Positions 20,976-33,450 of a stretch of DNA of 64,000 nucleotides are shown in pieces. Both the position numbers and the translations under genes were made by a program. A model generated the notes under the pieces. It had not been told where the DNA came from, made no database searches, and saw only the letters and a program-made list of their open reading frames with translations. Numbering within the stretch: position 1 is the first letter of the stretch; every line of letters starts with the position of its first letter. The stretch comes from Salvator merianae (lineage: Eukaryota > Chordata > Lepidosauria > Squamata > Teiidae), in NCBI GenBank assembly GCA_003586115.2, contig QVOM02000034.1, forward strand, positions 128,623,936-128,687,935. The letters run 5' to 3'.

Positions 20976-23377
20976 CACATATGTGTGTAGCCAGCTCTGG
21001 GTTGTCTTTTGAAGCCTTGATTTATTTTCTTCCTGTTGCTTTCTGTGAATTTCTGGAAAGTTTTTTTTTTTTTTTCTGAAGAGTTGATCAGGCCTCCTTA
21101 GTCTCCTGGTTCACTAAAAAAAGGTCATGAGCCAGCCAGCTGAGTCACTCTTTCATACTTGGCTAGTCAACCTTATTGAAATCTTGTTGAGTCATTGCAT
21201 ACAATGTGAGCTTAGCTGATATTCATCCACATGCAAACAGACACTTAATTTTGGAACTAGTGGGTAATATGGAAAATAACTGTCTTTTTTCTCCCTAATT
21301 GGGAACCCATTAATAGAACTGAATCTAATTTAAAAATTTCCCATTATTAAGCCTTATTCACAAGAGCGGTTACTGATTTGTGGACAGTTTGCTTAAGTGA
21401 CTGCCTTTGACCATCATGTGTTCCTCGGAATCCTATTTTATTTTGTTTAACTGCTGCTACGTGATGATTCACATTACTCTGTCTCCAGCTATACACATGC
21501 CTGGACTTTTCAGCCTGGCTCCTGTTCTTGCATTGTTTAGGTGCCTTCTACCAATGCACCTCTGAGAATGCACAGAGTACCAGGGCACATGTAGTAACAT
21601 CCCTGTCAAGAAGAGGCTCTTGTCTGAAGTTTTTGTACAAGGTGAGAAGTGCAGATAACTGGCAGCAATAATGGCGACAGAAGCAATGGAGTCAGGAGGG
21701 AGAGAGGTGAACCAATCAGCTTGCAGAGATGGATGAGAACTGAGGCTGTGTCTCCATTTCAAAAGAGAGGTGCTCACGGCTGCTGAGGAAAGGATCCAGT
21801 ACCAGTGCGTCTCCATTCATGGTGACAGCAGACCCCTTGCAGCAATTGTGCTGTCCACTCTACTGGCATGAGCTTTATAGGGCATGATTTCACACCCTGC
21901 ACAGAAGTGCAGCAATAGGCCACTGCAAGTGATGCCTCCATGCTCCAAACTGGAAACACAGAGGGTTCTTTTCCTGGGGCAGATCAGGGTACCTTTCCCA
22001 TCTGTGCAAAATGGAGCACCCTTGCTCGATAAGTTGAGACCCAGCCTAAGCAAATGAAGAAGAAGGGAGTAATTAATAGGGAGCAGATGAATGAGCGAGG
22101 AGAAAGGGAGTAGTGACCAGATGGGGAGAAGGACTACTGATGAGCAAGTGAATGAGGGAAAAGCATGAAGAGATGAGAGCACCAGGCATAAGACTCTCCA
22201 AGATGGTCAAGTCCATGCAGTAAATAGAGCCACCACTGTCAGGGAAGGGCTTTTTTCTTTACTTTTATGGAAGAGTACCAGGAAAAATAGATTTTGTTTT
22301 ATTAACAATTGACTGCTTGTTATAACAAAATGTTACATAATGCAGTTGTTAGCAGAAATAACAAAACAGTGGATACGGTTTTCTTGATGAGTAGATATTT
22401 TTAGGGGGAAAAAATAGCATTCTGTCCTGAGCCAGAAGGTTGGCATATTGCAGGCATTTCAATGATTTCTACCTAAGTAATGATGTACTGTATAATTCAA
22501 AGTCCTTCCCCACTCCTTTAATCACTGTTTTCTTCCTTTCTTCCTTCACCCCCCCGCCTTGCCCGCTCTCTCCTTTTATCTGTCAGTGCTCCCTGATGGA
22601 ATGAGAGCTGACAGGCTATAATTTTATTTTCTGCTTGGAAATTCTGGCTCTGAATTGATAGAGAAGCGTTCGTTCTGAGAGCTCCTCAGGATTAATAATG
22701 ACTCATCTGGAAGACTGCATATTTATTTCTTTATTTATTGAACTGAAGTATGTTTTGTATTCAGGGAAGGATTTCTGGAAAATTTTCTCCTGTTTGGGAG
22801 AAAAAAAGGATATATGATAGCCTATAAAGATGCCCTTAAAAATGGAACTCGGAAGGCTCCTACAAGACAAGTCCGTCTTGGTATGTTTAATTGTCTGGGG
22901 ATGCAATTCCACTCAAACAACTTAGCCAGAAGTAAATTTTCTCCTAGTTCCAGCATTCTATTATATTAACATGACTAACAGTTAAGTAATAATAAAAATA
23001 GTTATTTTAAATTGAACTATTGCAAGAAAGATCTATTTATCGAGAAAGCAAGTTCACAGAAGAATTATTGTATGTAAATTAATTTCAAAAGTTAAGATTA
23101 GCATTGATAGCCTTAATACTTTACTTCCTAAAAGCTTGAGGTACTTTGAATGTATACAACGGGTACCCAAACAGTTATCATCTAAGCAAAAGGCTCTTTG
23201 AATTTAAATTTTAGCAGTTCTGCACCTTCTATTTCAGAGGGAAGGGAATGACTTTTTGAATTGTATTATGAAAGTCAATGAAAAGCAAAATTCTGTTATG
23301 ATGTGGAAATGCATAAGTCCACCTCTAACCCACCCTCCGATCATGTCTATAGAATTAGGTTTTGGGGTATCAAAGAT
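20974..23377. other. No gene recognised
   Basis: It includes a T-run near 21060-21075. ORFs at 21469-22182 on the minus strand show no motif. The part from about 22560 to 22740 is unique, moderately AT-rich and free of repeat features, so it could be conserved non-coding DNA, but nothing proves that. Confidence 0.35.
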
Positions 23378-23516
23378 GACTGCATCCAGATGTCACTTAC
23401 TCATTCAGCTATATTTGAATATTCTGGAATAAAGCATGGATTTTCCGGAATTTCCATGCTTTATTCTGGAATACCCAAATACAGCACAATAAGTTAACAA
23501 CGTCTGGATGCAACCT
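23378..23516. mobile_element. Foldback MITE (family B), copy 1
   Basis: Arms start CTGCATCCAGATGTCACTTA and pair with the right arm ending AACGTCTGGATGCAACC. The centre is around the repeated AATAAAGCATGGA. It is related to 28392-28530 and 52682-52731. Confidence 0.85.
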
Positions 23517-25030
23517 ATGATGCTCATGTAGACTTCCTGAAAATGCAAACATTTTGTTATGGTGTGGAAATGCATAAATTCACCTCCCCCACCCCATCAA
23601 GTCCATAGCATTGGGTTTGGAGATGTCAAAGATGTTGTTCACATAGACTTCCTGGAAGAAGTCAATACAATTAATGCTGTTTTGTATGGCGGTCTCCTAA
23701 AAGTTCTGTAAGATGAGCTGTAATTGCACATTCTGTCCAAAATGGTTTCTCTAAGACACTGCCTGTCCACATACAGATAATGTGATTATGAACACAATGA
23801 CTAAATTGAGGCTACTTTCAGGTGGCAAGGGGCGCAGTGGGATTTAATACGGAGTTCTGCCATTGCCACGTCACCAGACATACCAGGCTCCCCTGGCACA
23901 GATTCAGTGACCTGCATGTCTGGTGAGGCCCATGAAATATTACTTTGCTGGGAACTTGCTGAAGCTTGTCGCCTGCCCTCTTTCTTGGCATATATGTCTC
24001 TCTGGTGAGCTCTAGGAAGTTCCCAGAAAGGTACCATTTCATGGAGGTCACCAGGCACAGCAGTAGGTGAAACAGTTCTGGGAAACCTAGTATTGCTGTT
24101 GGCTTTCCTGAAATAGAGTGATGATGGGTATTCAAAGACCCAGAACTGCCACTGTGTTGGGAAAGTCATGTGGATATCTGGCAATCCCAAGATAATGTTT
24201 GTAGGATTTTGATGCTTTCACTCCATCTGGAAGTAACTAACAGTGAGACTTCTCTCCAGTCCTCCTTATTGTCATGACATGTCACCGTGTAACTTCCATG
24301 GCAATGGTTACACCGTAACTATTTAGTCTGTTTTGGGGGGGAGCAAGGGGAACTGAGATCGTCTTTGCTTTGTCCACACATTTACAGTCTGCTTGGGCTC
24401 AATCTGGTGATACAGCACCTTTTTCCTCTCTGTGATTGGGTACAGTTGTGGCGCCTTTGCCTTTAAGGGGCTTGCTTTTCATCTGTGTGCATCTTTGCAG
24501 TTCTCTCCACAGCTACAATTGAGTTTGTAAAGGGAGAGGGCGAAGAGAGACAGATGATCATTTTAAGAGCTTCTTATGCCCATGATCAGCTTAGGAATGG
24601 CAAGCAAAGAAAAGGCAGACGGTGACACTGGGCGAGGGGATGATACTGCCACACATCTAGAATGTCCACAGGATCCTGCATTGGCTGCATAGGGGAGCCT
24701 TAAATCCTTCCTTGGCCTAACCAGAAAAACTGGTAACCACCCCTAAAAGTAGTTTTTCATGTTCACACCCTTAAAATATAACCAGGCCAAGGAGCAGAAT
24801 GGTTTCAGCGCTGGCATACTGCAAATGCTGGTAAATCCTGAAGGAGAGGGGATAGCGTGCAGAAAATTTTCTAATATGATCCCTTGGAATCTGGGATGGC
24901 TTGGAGATGTCTTATTCAATGGGTGTGACTGCAGCCCATCTCTCTGGGCTGTTAAAAAAACACTTAGGAACCAAGAGATTTAGATGGAATGATGAAGTAA
25001 AAAAGAGAGGGTAGTTCTGGTGAGGTTTTG
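23517..25030. other. No gene recognised
   Basis: The stretch 23530-23640 partly repeats text at 23280-23380 (GTGGAAATGCATAA, CCATAGCATTGGG), suggesting an old local duplication. A 129-aa minus ORF at 23801-24190 lacks any motif. Confidence 0.4.
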
Positions 25031-25034
25031 GCAT

Positions 25035-25165
25035 TGTTTTAGTGTGCTTATTTTATACTTCGGTTATTATTGCTGTAAACCCTCCTCCCTCCCGAGGCCT
25101 TTGGGTATAGGGTGGGATAAAAATGCAAATAAATAAATACATAAATACATAAATACATAAATAAC
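25035..25165 (+). repeat. L2-type LINE 3' end fragment
   Basis: GCTGTAAACCCTCCTCCC, then GGTGGGATAAAAATGCAAAT, then AAATAAATACATA repeats. This is the usual L2-clade tail. Confidence 0.6.
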
Positions 25166-28100
25166 TTTTATTTGAGACTGGTTTATTAAAATTTAACAGA
25201 AAGCTGGAAAAACAGTGTTCTAAAGGAATGCTCTTTCTATTTGGGATTATCATCCTCCTGCACTGAACAGACAGTTTTGGGAGGGACACTCATGGATTGG
25301 GGAGGGGGGAGGGAGGAGACACCTTCCTAGCCAGCCAAATCAGTTGAATCAACTTTGGTAATCATTGAGGTGACAGATGTCTCAGCCAGATCACCTTCAC
25401 ATCCATATTGAAGGTGGAATACTTAAGAAATAGATAGCAGTATTACTATTTACTGCTAATTGCATTTAAAAAAAAAAAAAATTCAAGACAGGTTTGAATA
25501 GTTTCATAGTTGACTTTAAGCATACAGGTATACTCACATTTAGGGGGTTATTGTTCTGTACTGATTTAGTACTGTAGTCAGAATCTGGGTTATGGCATGT
25601 AGCTTGACTTGCTTGCCAGAGTGAGGAGGAAACTGTATATGTAGCAAACACATTTTTTCCCCACTTGCTTTATGCCTATTTGTGACGCAGCTTTGCCTCA
25701 ACTTATAGGCTTAAGTGGTAGTCAAATATGGAGAGGAACAGTGAGATGTTATCTTTTCAATCCCATCCTCTTGTGCTTTGCCCGGAACACTCTGGAAACC
25801 ATTTGATTAATGGTTCTGGAAAGCATGCTACAGGTGGATTAACTTTTTTTTATAAGGTTAGCCTTTCTGCCCCCAAACTACTGAATATAGTTGGGATATA
25901 ATCAGAACCTCAGTCTTAACTGAGAGAGACATTTATCACCGTCAACTGAAGAGGTTGGAATGTACTTAATCTTTAAGGTCAACTCATTATCAAAAGCTGG
26001 CTTCGTTGGATACCTGATAAGTCTACATGCCCATGGGTGTCATCCTTAAGCGTGGCTCCTTTTTGTCTTGTTGATGTGCCATTTTTGAGTGATAAGAAGC
26101 AGCAGCAGCAATAACTTTCACATGTGTCTCTTTCCCTGCTGAGATGATGCTAATTTGGTCCAGAGTGAAAGTCAGCTGAATAAGCAGCATTAACTGAGAC
26201 AGGGGGAAACACGTTTTGTTTTAAAGGGCATTTTGTTTAAAAGGATCACCAGAATCTGGATATGGCCCTTGAAATGTGGTGAGTTACCTTTCATTGTGAT
26301 TCCTTCCTCTTTCACCTCTTCTTTGAAGACTTACTTGCACTGATAAGTTTGCATTGTTTTGCAGTGGAAGAGGCAGCTGAACAAAACTGTTTCTCCTGAC
26401 CTAAAGCCATATTCTTATAAGGAAAGCCCAGAGGCAGCCCGTGAACTGGGACCACAGGGTGGCAGAAGCAGCTCAGTCTGATCAAACTGGTTCCTGCTCT
26501 GTTGTGTGCCAGGACCCAGTCTGGGTAGGCAAAATGAGGCTTTCACATACACCCATCTCCTAAGCCACAGGCTCATGAAAAAGAGTCCTGCCTCACAATC
26601 CCATTCATGACAAATGTTCTTGCTATCATGCTGAGGGAGATAAACACATACTGAACTTTTTTCAAAGCTCCTGGTGGAGCCTCCAGGGTAATTGTCCATG
26701 CACACCAAAAGAGAAAACAACTTTGCACATCTATCTAATTTTGTCTCCAAGGATTTATTGGAAAACTGGGACATTCACATGGCAGCCTGCCTTTGCTTCT
26801 GTTTAATTATGCTATATTCAGACTAATCATATTACTCCTTTAGGATCTAGCATTACTCCAAGGAGTGATAGTTAGCTCTCTGCTACTCTGCTCTCCCTCT
26901 ATAGATTTGATATCTTCAGTGATGATTCCAGATGCCAGCCGAATATGGCACCAACAGACAATATTCTGGAGAAAAGATCCTTCGGAATGATTGCCTGTTG
27001 GCTAGACAGTGTGGGGAACCTGCACAAAATACCCAGAAGTGTGTGATTGTGACCACAACGCATACATGGCTGTTATTTTGGCTCCCATACATGCTGGGCA
27101 CTTCAGCATGAAATGCCCAGATGTGTACAAGGCCACCACCATGCATGTGTGGGTGTCTTTTTTGGCTTCTGCACATGTGCATTAGCCAGAGCAACAATGG
27201 AGGCTCCAGCTACGAGCTATGTAATAGTGATATTTTGGGAAAACTTGCCGTCAGAGTGGTAGTTTTCCCAAAATAATGTATCATGCATTTTAGGGGGGAT
27301 ATAGTGTAATTACAGATACTTGTGGCAATCCCACCATAGCAGCACCAGAATAGCACTATATTCCCCTCATCTGGACAGGGCCAATATTTTCTGTATGACT
27401 GAGATGCATTGCCAGCTTTTCTCAAAATACTTTACCATTCTTATCAGATAAGAAACACAGAAATATGTGGGCAGTAGCAGTAGGGAGGGTGGATCTTCAT
27501 TTTATGGAACACAGGAGAGAGGTAGAAAATATCAGTAGCCAAATTAGACACATACACACACACATTTGTGAACTATCCAAAGTCCATCTCTAAGCCAATT
27601 TGCTTGCCATATATAACACAGTAGCTAATGACTGGATCAGAAGTGCCCTATGGATTAGGATAACAAGGTGGTGGTAGATACTCACACAGGACTGAGCATA
27701 GACTTGGGTAGGTCATCCGGTTACCGGTAGACTTGACATTGAGGTCTACTGGAATACTAGGGGTAGTAACCTGGAACATGGAGACATGTGGGCAGCACCC
27801 CTCTGTGTTCCTGTATACACAGGAGATATTTTTGCAGTGGAATACTGTTCCTGGCCTTTGGAGCATTTGGAAGTCCCAGTCCTTGGCTGGCTCTAAAGTT
27901 GGTGCAGGCTTTGGAGTTAGTGCAGGGGCTGGTGCCACCTCACTGTGGATGATCTTGTTCTGGATCAGAAGCAACCTGTCCCAGCTTAGGGCAGGTTGTG
28001 TACCCTGGGACAGGGCAGTCTGCCCTACCCTAAGATTGAAGAAACACAAATACGCCTTATAAATTGGTAGCATCTGGCAAATGTAGTTTGGTTTAAGTGA

Positions 28101-28391
28101 TGTGGCCTATGAGACTTTTACTCTTTTGAATCTCCAGAGAATATGGTAGCTTCTTATTTCCTATGATTGTGATTATCAGGACCTCCATGTATCTGCATTT
28201 GGAAAAATTTATAAGGTCTCATTAATCATTTTTTGTGCATTTACAAATTACTGACATTCTTTATATTTCTAGAAACATTTTGTTTTTGCTGTCTCTGAAG
28301 TCTACTCAACTTTTGCAGATTCCTTCTTCCTTCCTAAAATTCTTTGCCCTTGCCCTCAATGGCCTCTGCAGATTCTTTGAAATCTAAATAA
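25166..28391. other. No gene recognised
   Basis: ORFs of 119 aa (26415-26774) and 141 aa (27648-28073), both minus, have no family I know. A short inverted repeat (TATTTTGGGAAAACT and complement) lies at 27229-27276. A run of A is at 25467-25481. Confidence 0.35.
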
Positions 28392-28530
28392 GGGCTGCAT
28401 CCAGATGCAGCTTATTGATTCTGCTATATTTAGATATTCCAGAATAAAACATGGATACTTCAGAATATCGATGCTTTATTACGAAATATTCAAGTATAGC
28501 AGAATAAGTAAGTGACGTTGGATACAGGTC
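28392..28530. mobile_element. Foldback MITE (family B), copy 2
   Basis: GGGCTGCATCCAGATGCAGC on the left pairs with the right arm (AAGTGACGTTGGATACAGG). The middle has the same AATAAAACATGGAT block as copy 1. Confidence 0.8.
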
Positions 28531-28544
28531 TACACACTTCCCTG

Positions 28545-28665
28545 GCGCTACACTTCTACTTTTCTCTATCACACAACATCAGAACTAGGGGATATTCCAG
28601 GAAGTTGATAGGCCAAAGAGTAATTTATTTTCACCCAAAGCATCATCAGAATTTGTTTCAAGGGC
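28545..28665 (+). repeat. CR1-like reverse transcriptase C-terminal scrap
   Basis: The frame reads FYFSLSHNIRTRGYSRKLIG, closely matching the same part of the CR1 at 38-40 kb (FFSLSHNTRTRGHSLKLIG). It lies directly after the MITE and is old. Confidence 0.65.
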
Positions 28666-29350
28666 ATCTTTACCTTGCTTTTTTAAAAAACAACAACAAC
28701 AACTTTGAAAGGTTGTGTACTTTTAAGAATCTAGCCTGCACTGGTATAAATGATCTTTACTACCTTCCCTTTTCAGTTTCTTCATGCTTGCTAAATAGGA
28801 CAGATGCCTCAGGTCTGGAGCTCAAGAGGCTATTAAAACTGCTATCAGTTGAGAAATGTCACAATCTGACACTTAATTCTAAAAGCTGCAGTTTTCAGAG
28901 ACTTTCACTTGTCACTTGCAGATGCAAATGACACCAGCATTTCCTTTCTTTGCAGTGTGGTGACACCAGTAATGTTCTCAGAGCACCTGATTTAGAAAAG
29001 TCATTAAGGTTTCTATATTTGCAGAGAAGTGTCATATCTGTCTCATGGACTAGTCTTTTCTGCATCTCTGGAGACTCTCTGAAAATCAAACCTATTCATT
29101 TAAGAGAAAGTCTCTAAGTTCTTCAACAGAAGTCATTTTGTTATTGAAAGATGTCTGGTTATTTAAATATTTCCAGTTCTGGGTTTATCAAATTCAGCAA
29201 TAAATTTGTATGATCCTTAAAGGAGATGATAGAATTTGTCTGCCTTCATTGGCTCACTTCTGTTGGGAAGCCTTAATATTTTCACTCTGATATAAATGTC
29301 TCATCTTCAGATAGGCGAGAAAAGATTTCTTTGCTCTACATCAGTAACCT
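28666..29350. other. No gene recognised
   Basis: Unique-looking AT-rich sequence with a short AAC run near 28690-28702. Confidence 0.4.
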
Positions 29351-29351
29351 G

Positions 29352-29470
29352 CGCATAAGAACAGCCCTGCTGGATTTGACCAGTGGCACATTGAACCCAG
29401 AATGTGGTTCTTATATCAACCAGCCATATCCCATTGGAAAGCAGGGTTCTTGTTGCTTGGATTCCTTAGG
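29352..29470 (-). repeat. CR1-like LINE 3' end fragment
   Basis: GCATAAGAACAGCCCTGCTG begins at the terminal repeat of the element. It is the reverse complement of the 3' tail seen at 40150-40190 (CCAGCAAGGCTCCTCTTATG). Only the 3' untranslated part remains. Confidence 0.6.
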
Positions 29471-29526
29471 CTATCATCTTTTGGCCTTTTAACATATAGC
29501 CCCTTTGTGCTGGGACAGTGCAGAAC

Positions 29527-29750
29527 ATCCTGTTCTGCAACAAGCAACCCATCCCACACTGGGAGAGGGTACTGCTGGAGTGGAGTCAGGCCATCCATAT
29601 TCAGACAGACCATTCTGCTCCAACCCCAGCCACTGTCTCCAGAGACTGGAGTGGTGATGCCTGCCCTAGTCCACACTAGTGTGCAGATGGCATGTCCTTA
29701 TTCTGGAATGCTTTCCAGATTAAGCCCCAATGCAGAAAAGGTCTTTGATA
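29527..29750. mobile_element. Possible decayed MITE
   Basis: AACAAGCAACCCATCCCACA resembles 8100-8120, and the right part (TAGTGTGCAGATGGCATGTCC, AATGCAGAAAAGGTC) resembles the right arm of the 180-bp foldback family. The match is patchy. Confidence 0.35.
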
Positions 29751-30689
29751 CATTGCCACCAAGAGTATTCTCTATGAATGTTAGCTTGGCCATTGCACTG
29801 CCATCTTTGAAGCTCTGTGATACCAGGCCATAACTGCTTTCATATTTCATTGACCCTGCTTTTTCTTTGTTGTAGAGATAACCATGTAATGGTTGAAAAG
29901 TAATTGAAAGGTAACATGGATTTTCCCTTTTACCTTGCTGTGACACGTTGGATTTTTCTTTTCATGGGCTTCCTCCTGCAACCCTAAAACTACTTTTTTG
30001 ATCAGTTACTCTGTATGGATATGTGTGAACATGCATATTGGGTGTAAATGCACATTGGTAATATTCTACATATCTACTGGCAACATTTGATGGGGTTGGA
30101 GGCATGGGAACAAATTGCAAAATAAAATGGTAGTTAGAGCAATCAGAGAGCGAAGATCTAATAAACCCCCACTCCCAATGCTGAAGATTAAACTAGGGAC
30201 CTAGCACTTCTTAAAGCCATAGATACTGGTATGAGGTGAGATGTATCTAAAACTGCTAGTTGTGAGCCTCTACCTTTTCACAGTTTGACCTCATGGCAAT
30301 TGGAAGAAGGCTTTGAGTACAACAAAATTTCAGGACTTAACGGGAAATGGGGATTCTTATTTCTGCTTTTCCTTTTCTTGGCCCCAGACAGATTCCCTGA
30401 CAGATCTTATCTCTTTCTAATTACATTCCAGTTTGAACTGAAACACATCCTGGCTAATCCTTAAATTGTTTCACTTAATTCTATGTATTTCCTGCCTTGT
30501 TCCAAATGGTTAACAGGGTGTCTTAATTTACATATACAATGGCCATAGAGCAGACACAGAGTAGGGGTTAACCATACCCATTATGGTTAATACAAGCAAG
30601 TAAGGATGGGGTATTGGGCTGGGTTACCAGTGAGAAGAAAGTGTGTGGTAGCATCTTCCCTTTGGAAGAAGCTGGTGTGAACCCTAACA
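29751..30689. other. No gene recognised
   Basis: Nothing beyond small ORFs. Confidence 0.4.
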
Positions 30690-31110
30690 CATGTGACAGA
30701 TTCTTGGTTTTATCTTTGGCATACAAGGCCCTTAACAACTTGGGGATAGTTTACTTGGCATACCTCCTCTCTCAGTAAAGACCTGTGAGACTGTTAAGCT
30801 CTTCAGAGGAGGTCTTGTTGCAGGTACCATGAGTTACTCACAGTTGGGCCTTCTCTGTGGTGGCACCAACCCTCTAGAAAAGTCTTCTCTCTGATATTTG
30901 TAGGGTACCTACACGTCTGGTTTTTAGGCACTGATTGAAGACTCTTCCAAAATGAATGTTTCTTTCTTTGTTTCCCCCATCCTTGATTTTAATCATGTTT
31001 TTATATAACTATTACGATTTTAATTATCTTTATTCTCCATGTTTTATAAACCACATTGAGATTATATTTTAATGGGAAGCGGTATATAAATATTTTAAAT
31101 AAGTTAATAT
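30690..31110 (+). repeat. L2 LINE 3' fragment
   Basis: It carries a decayed end of the reverse transcriptase (TACAAGGCCCTTAACAACTT region), then ATAAACCACATTGAGATTAT and GGAAGCGGTATATAAATATT, the L2 3' tail. The arrangement parallels 55340-56175. Confidence 0.7.
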
Positions 31111-31373
31111 TATATCTTCTTTTGCCCTATTCCAAGAGAAAAAAGTTTTCAGCCCGTAGCCCTGGAGACCAATGGGATTGCCACACCCTATAGAAACATG
31201 ATTGGATTCCACAGGCTGTGAGCACTAAAGTGGAATTAGAATCTGCAACTCTATCCAATAGCATTTTCTCTACCCCTACAGGTACTTGTAAGATCACAGC
31301 TGTAAAAATTGATTCTGCACCTGAAGAACACTCAACTACATTAATGTAACCAAAAGGGTCTACTAGCACTTTA

Positions 31374-31505
31374 GGGCCTTTTAGTGTGCCACAGCTAGGA
31401 GTGATTGGGAGTGGCTGTAGCCCACACCTGGCCACTTGAGCCTCCACTAAATGCAGAAGCATTTTGTTAGCAAGCGTCCCTAACGCACAAAGTGTGAACA
31501 GGCCC
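31374..31505. mobile_element. Family H transposon, 132 bp
   Basis: Ends are GGGCCTTTTAGTGTGCC and AAGTGTGAACAGGCCC. TTA flanks both sides exactly (31371-31373 and 31506-31508). The interior is a shortened form of the 480-bp type (GGGAGTGGCTGTAGCC, AATGCAGAAGCATTTTG). Confidence 0.9.
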
Positions 31506-31508
31506 TTA

Positions 31509-31560
31509 GTGACTAACAGAGAGAAAGAAGTTGGTAACATGAGCTTTCATAGACTAAAGT
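31509..31560 (-). repeat. Reptile-type repeat tail with AAAGCTCATG...CTGTTAGTC
   Basis: The reverse complement reads GAAAGCTCATGTTACCAACT, then CTCTCTGTTAGTCACTAAG. The same text lies at 33335-33445 and 61030-61095. I cannot assign a family. Confidence 0.55.
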
Positions 31561-32530
31561 TGCGATCAGACTGTGCATTTTTTAGGCGCCTATGTACATA
31601 GAAACACCCCAGCTGTGGTTGCAGGAAGAAAACCTGCATCTCACAGTTTCTAAAATAAGTGCTTAAAATGTGGCTTGCTTCTTTTCCTTTGTCAGTGTCA
31701 TTACCTTTTCTGCTTACCTCCCATTGGCTGATGCTGCTCCATTTTTTCCAGGGCCCTCATTAGACAGTGGTTTTAGCAGGCTGGGATTGGCTTAGAAGCC
31801 TCCAGCCTCCCACCCCATCCAGCTCAAACTATTGTGTCCCACCCCAAGATTGATTCTTTTGGGTCTGTGGAAGGAATAGAGTATCAGAGGCTTGGGGATG
31901 AGGTAAAACATTTTTTTAATCTTTTATGTTTGTCCCTATCATTTCAAAATCACCATAGGACTGTCTAAATACTTGCGTTTGAACATACCCTAAGCTTACA
32001 TCATCAGATGCATGGAGTAAAGAGCCTAGGGACAGACCTATATAGGCAAGTTGTGTTTATGAATAGCAAAAGAAGCACAAAACTCTGGATGTAGTGATGA
32101 GGTGACAAGTTCAGTATAACAACGTTTGTTTAGCCTTTGTGTGTGAATAGAGGTGGTTAAGGCTTTGTGTGTGAATAGAAGTGCAAACTTGTCAGACTGA
32201 TGGAATATAGAGTGATGCTGATCATGAACCAGAAAGAAGAAGTGCTAAACAATCTAAGGGAGCCTGCAAGAGGCTGAGGTGTTAACTATTGTTATAATAC
32301 GTATACTGTGCCAAGAAACAATTGTCTCTGTTGAGCCCCCTGTCAATGGACTGGAGTTTGTGGATATATTTTAATTCTGCTGTTTCTCTTTCCTATCTTC
32401 CTTAGTAGTTTACACCCCAACCACCTGAGGGCTTCCTTAGACTGTTTATCACATCTCCTTTCTGGTTTCCAGCCAGCATCACTCTACATTTCAGCACTCT
32501 GACACATCTGCACCTCTCTTCACACACAAA
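31561..32530. other. No gene recognised
   Basis: A short direct repeat (GGCTTTGTGTGTGAATAG) occurs near 32135-32180. It may be old LINE or LTR-like sequence; I cannot say which. Confidence 0.35.
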
Positions 32531-32710
32531 GGCCCTTTCTGCACTTGACCTTATTCCAGATTATATCTTGGAATAGGGATCTGCCATCTGCATGCTACTA
32601 TGAACTATGGCAAGTGCCACCTGGGGCCTGCTATAATCTGCACTAGTGTGTGGATAGCAGACCCTTGTTCTGGGATATAGTACAGAATAAAGCCAAGTGC
32701 AGAAAGGGCC
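32531..32710. mobile_element. 180-bp foldback MITE, copy 3
   Basis: Begins GGCCCTTTCTGCACTTGACC and ends AAGTGCAGAAAGGGCC. AAA flanks both sides (32528-32530 and 32711-32713). Confidence 0.92.
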
Positions 32711-32849
32711 AAAGTCTTAGCAGCCATCATTATACTGACCTTGTCATTTCATCACCACACAGCTATGCATTTCTATTTATTTTCGCACACACAGCTTGAC
32801 TGTATAGGTCTATCCCTAAACACTTCATGCATCTCATGAAGTAAGCTTA

Positions 32850-33329
32850 GGCCTGTTCGCAATTGCCAGGTTGGTATGGTATAGCAAAACTGTATGAAGT
32901 CAGTAAGGATCAGGCATGGAGACAGCCATCTACACTCCAAGGGCTGGAAAAGGCCTGAACTGGACCACCAGCACTTGGAGTGTGGATAACCCAACCAGGT
33001 CAGCCTGGACCAGCATGGCAATGGCTACAACAACATCCAATGCACACCTGGACATTGCCATGGTAATTGGGACCCATGGCACGGGATTGTGCAGCCACAG
33101 CCACGCTGTCACACCTACTCACAGTATACTCACACTCTTCTGGGTGTGAACATTGCTGACTGGCAGTGATCTCGTTGTTCCTGTTCAAGCTGTGGACAGC
33201 AGTTTTGTTGTCCACAGCTAATAATGTCCGAGAGCAGCTGGAGGCACCCTGGGATGCAGTGGCATCATCCGAACGGGCCTGTCCAGTGAGCATCCAATCG
33301 CTCACTACACAGTAAGTCTGAACAGGTCC
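32850..33329. mobile_element. Family H transposon, 480 bp, complete
   Basis: Ends are GGCCTGTTCGCAATTGCC and AAGTCTGAACAGGTCC. TTA flanks both sides exactly (32847-32849 and 33330-33332). An internal hairpin (AGCTGTGGACAGC ... TGTCCACAGCT) lies near 33188-33222. This is the best reference copy for the long form. Overlapping ORFs are spurious. Confidence 0.9.
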
Positions 33330-33334
33330 TTAGT

Positions 33335-33450
33335 CTGCAAAAGCTCATGCTACCAACTTCTTTCTCTCCTTTCTCTCTGTTAGTCTCTAAGGTCCTACTA
33401 GATCCCCTTGCTTACTGATCCAGACTAACACAGCTAACACATTAATGTAG
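33335..33450 (+). repeat. Reptile-type repeat tail, fuller copy
   Basis: GCAAAAGCTCATGCTACC, CTCTGTTAGTCTCTAAGG and CCAGACTAACACAGCTAACA in order. Such sequence is common in reptile genomes; the element class is not clear to me. Confidence 0.6.

Noticed and set aside
23801..24190. 129-aa minus-strand ORF
   Set aside because: No recognised motif, an overlapping ORF in another frame, and no splice context.
27648..28073. 141-aa minus-strand ORF with Pro/Ala repeats (APALTPKPAPTLEP)
   Set aside because: The repeat comes from a short GGTGCAGG-type repetition. No family resemblance and no exon signals.
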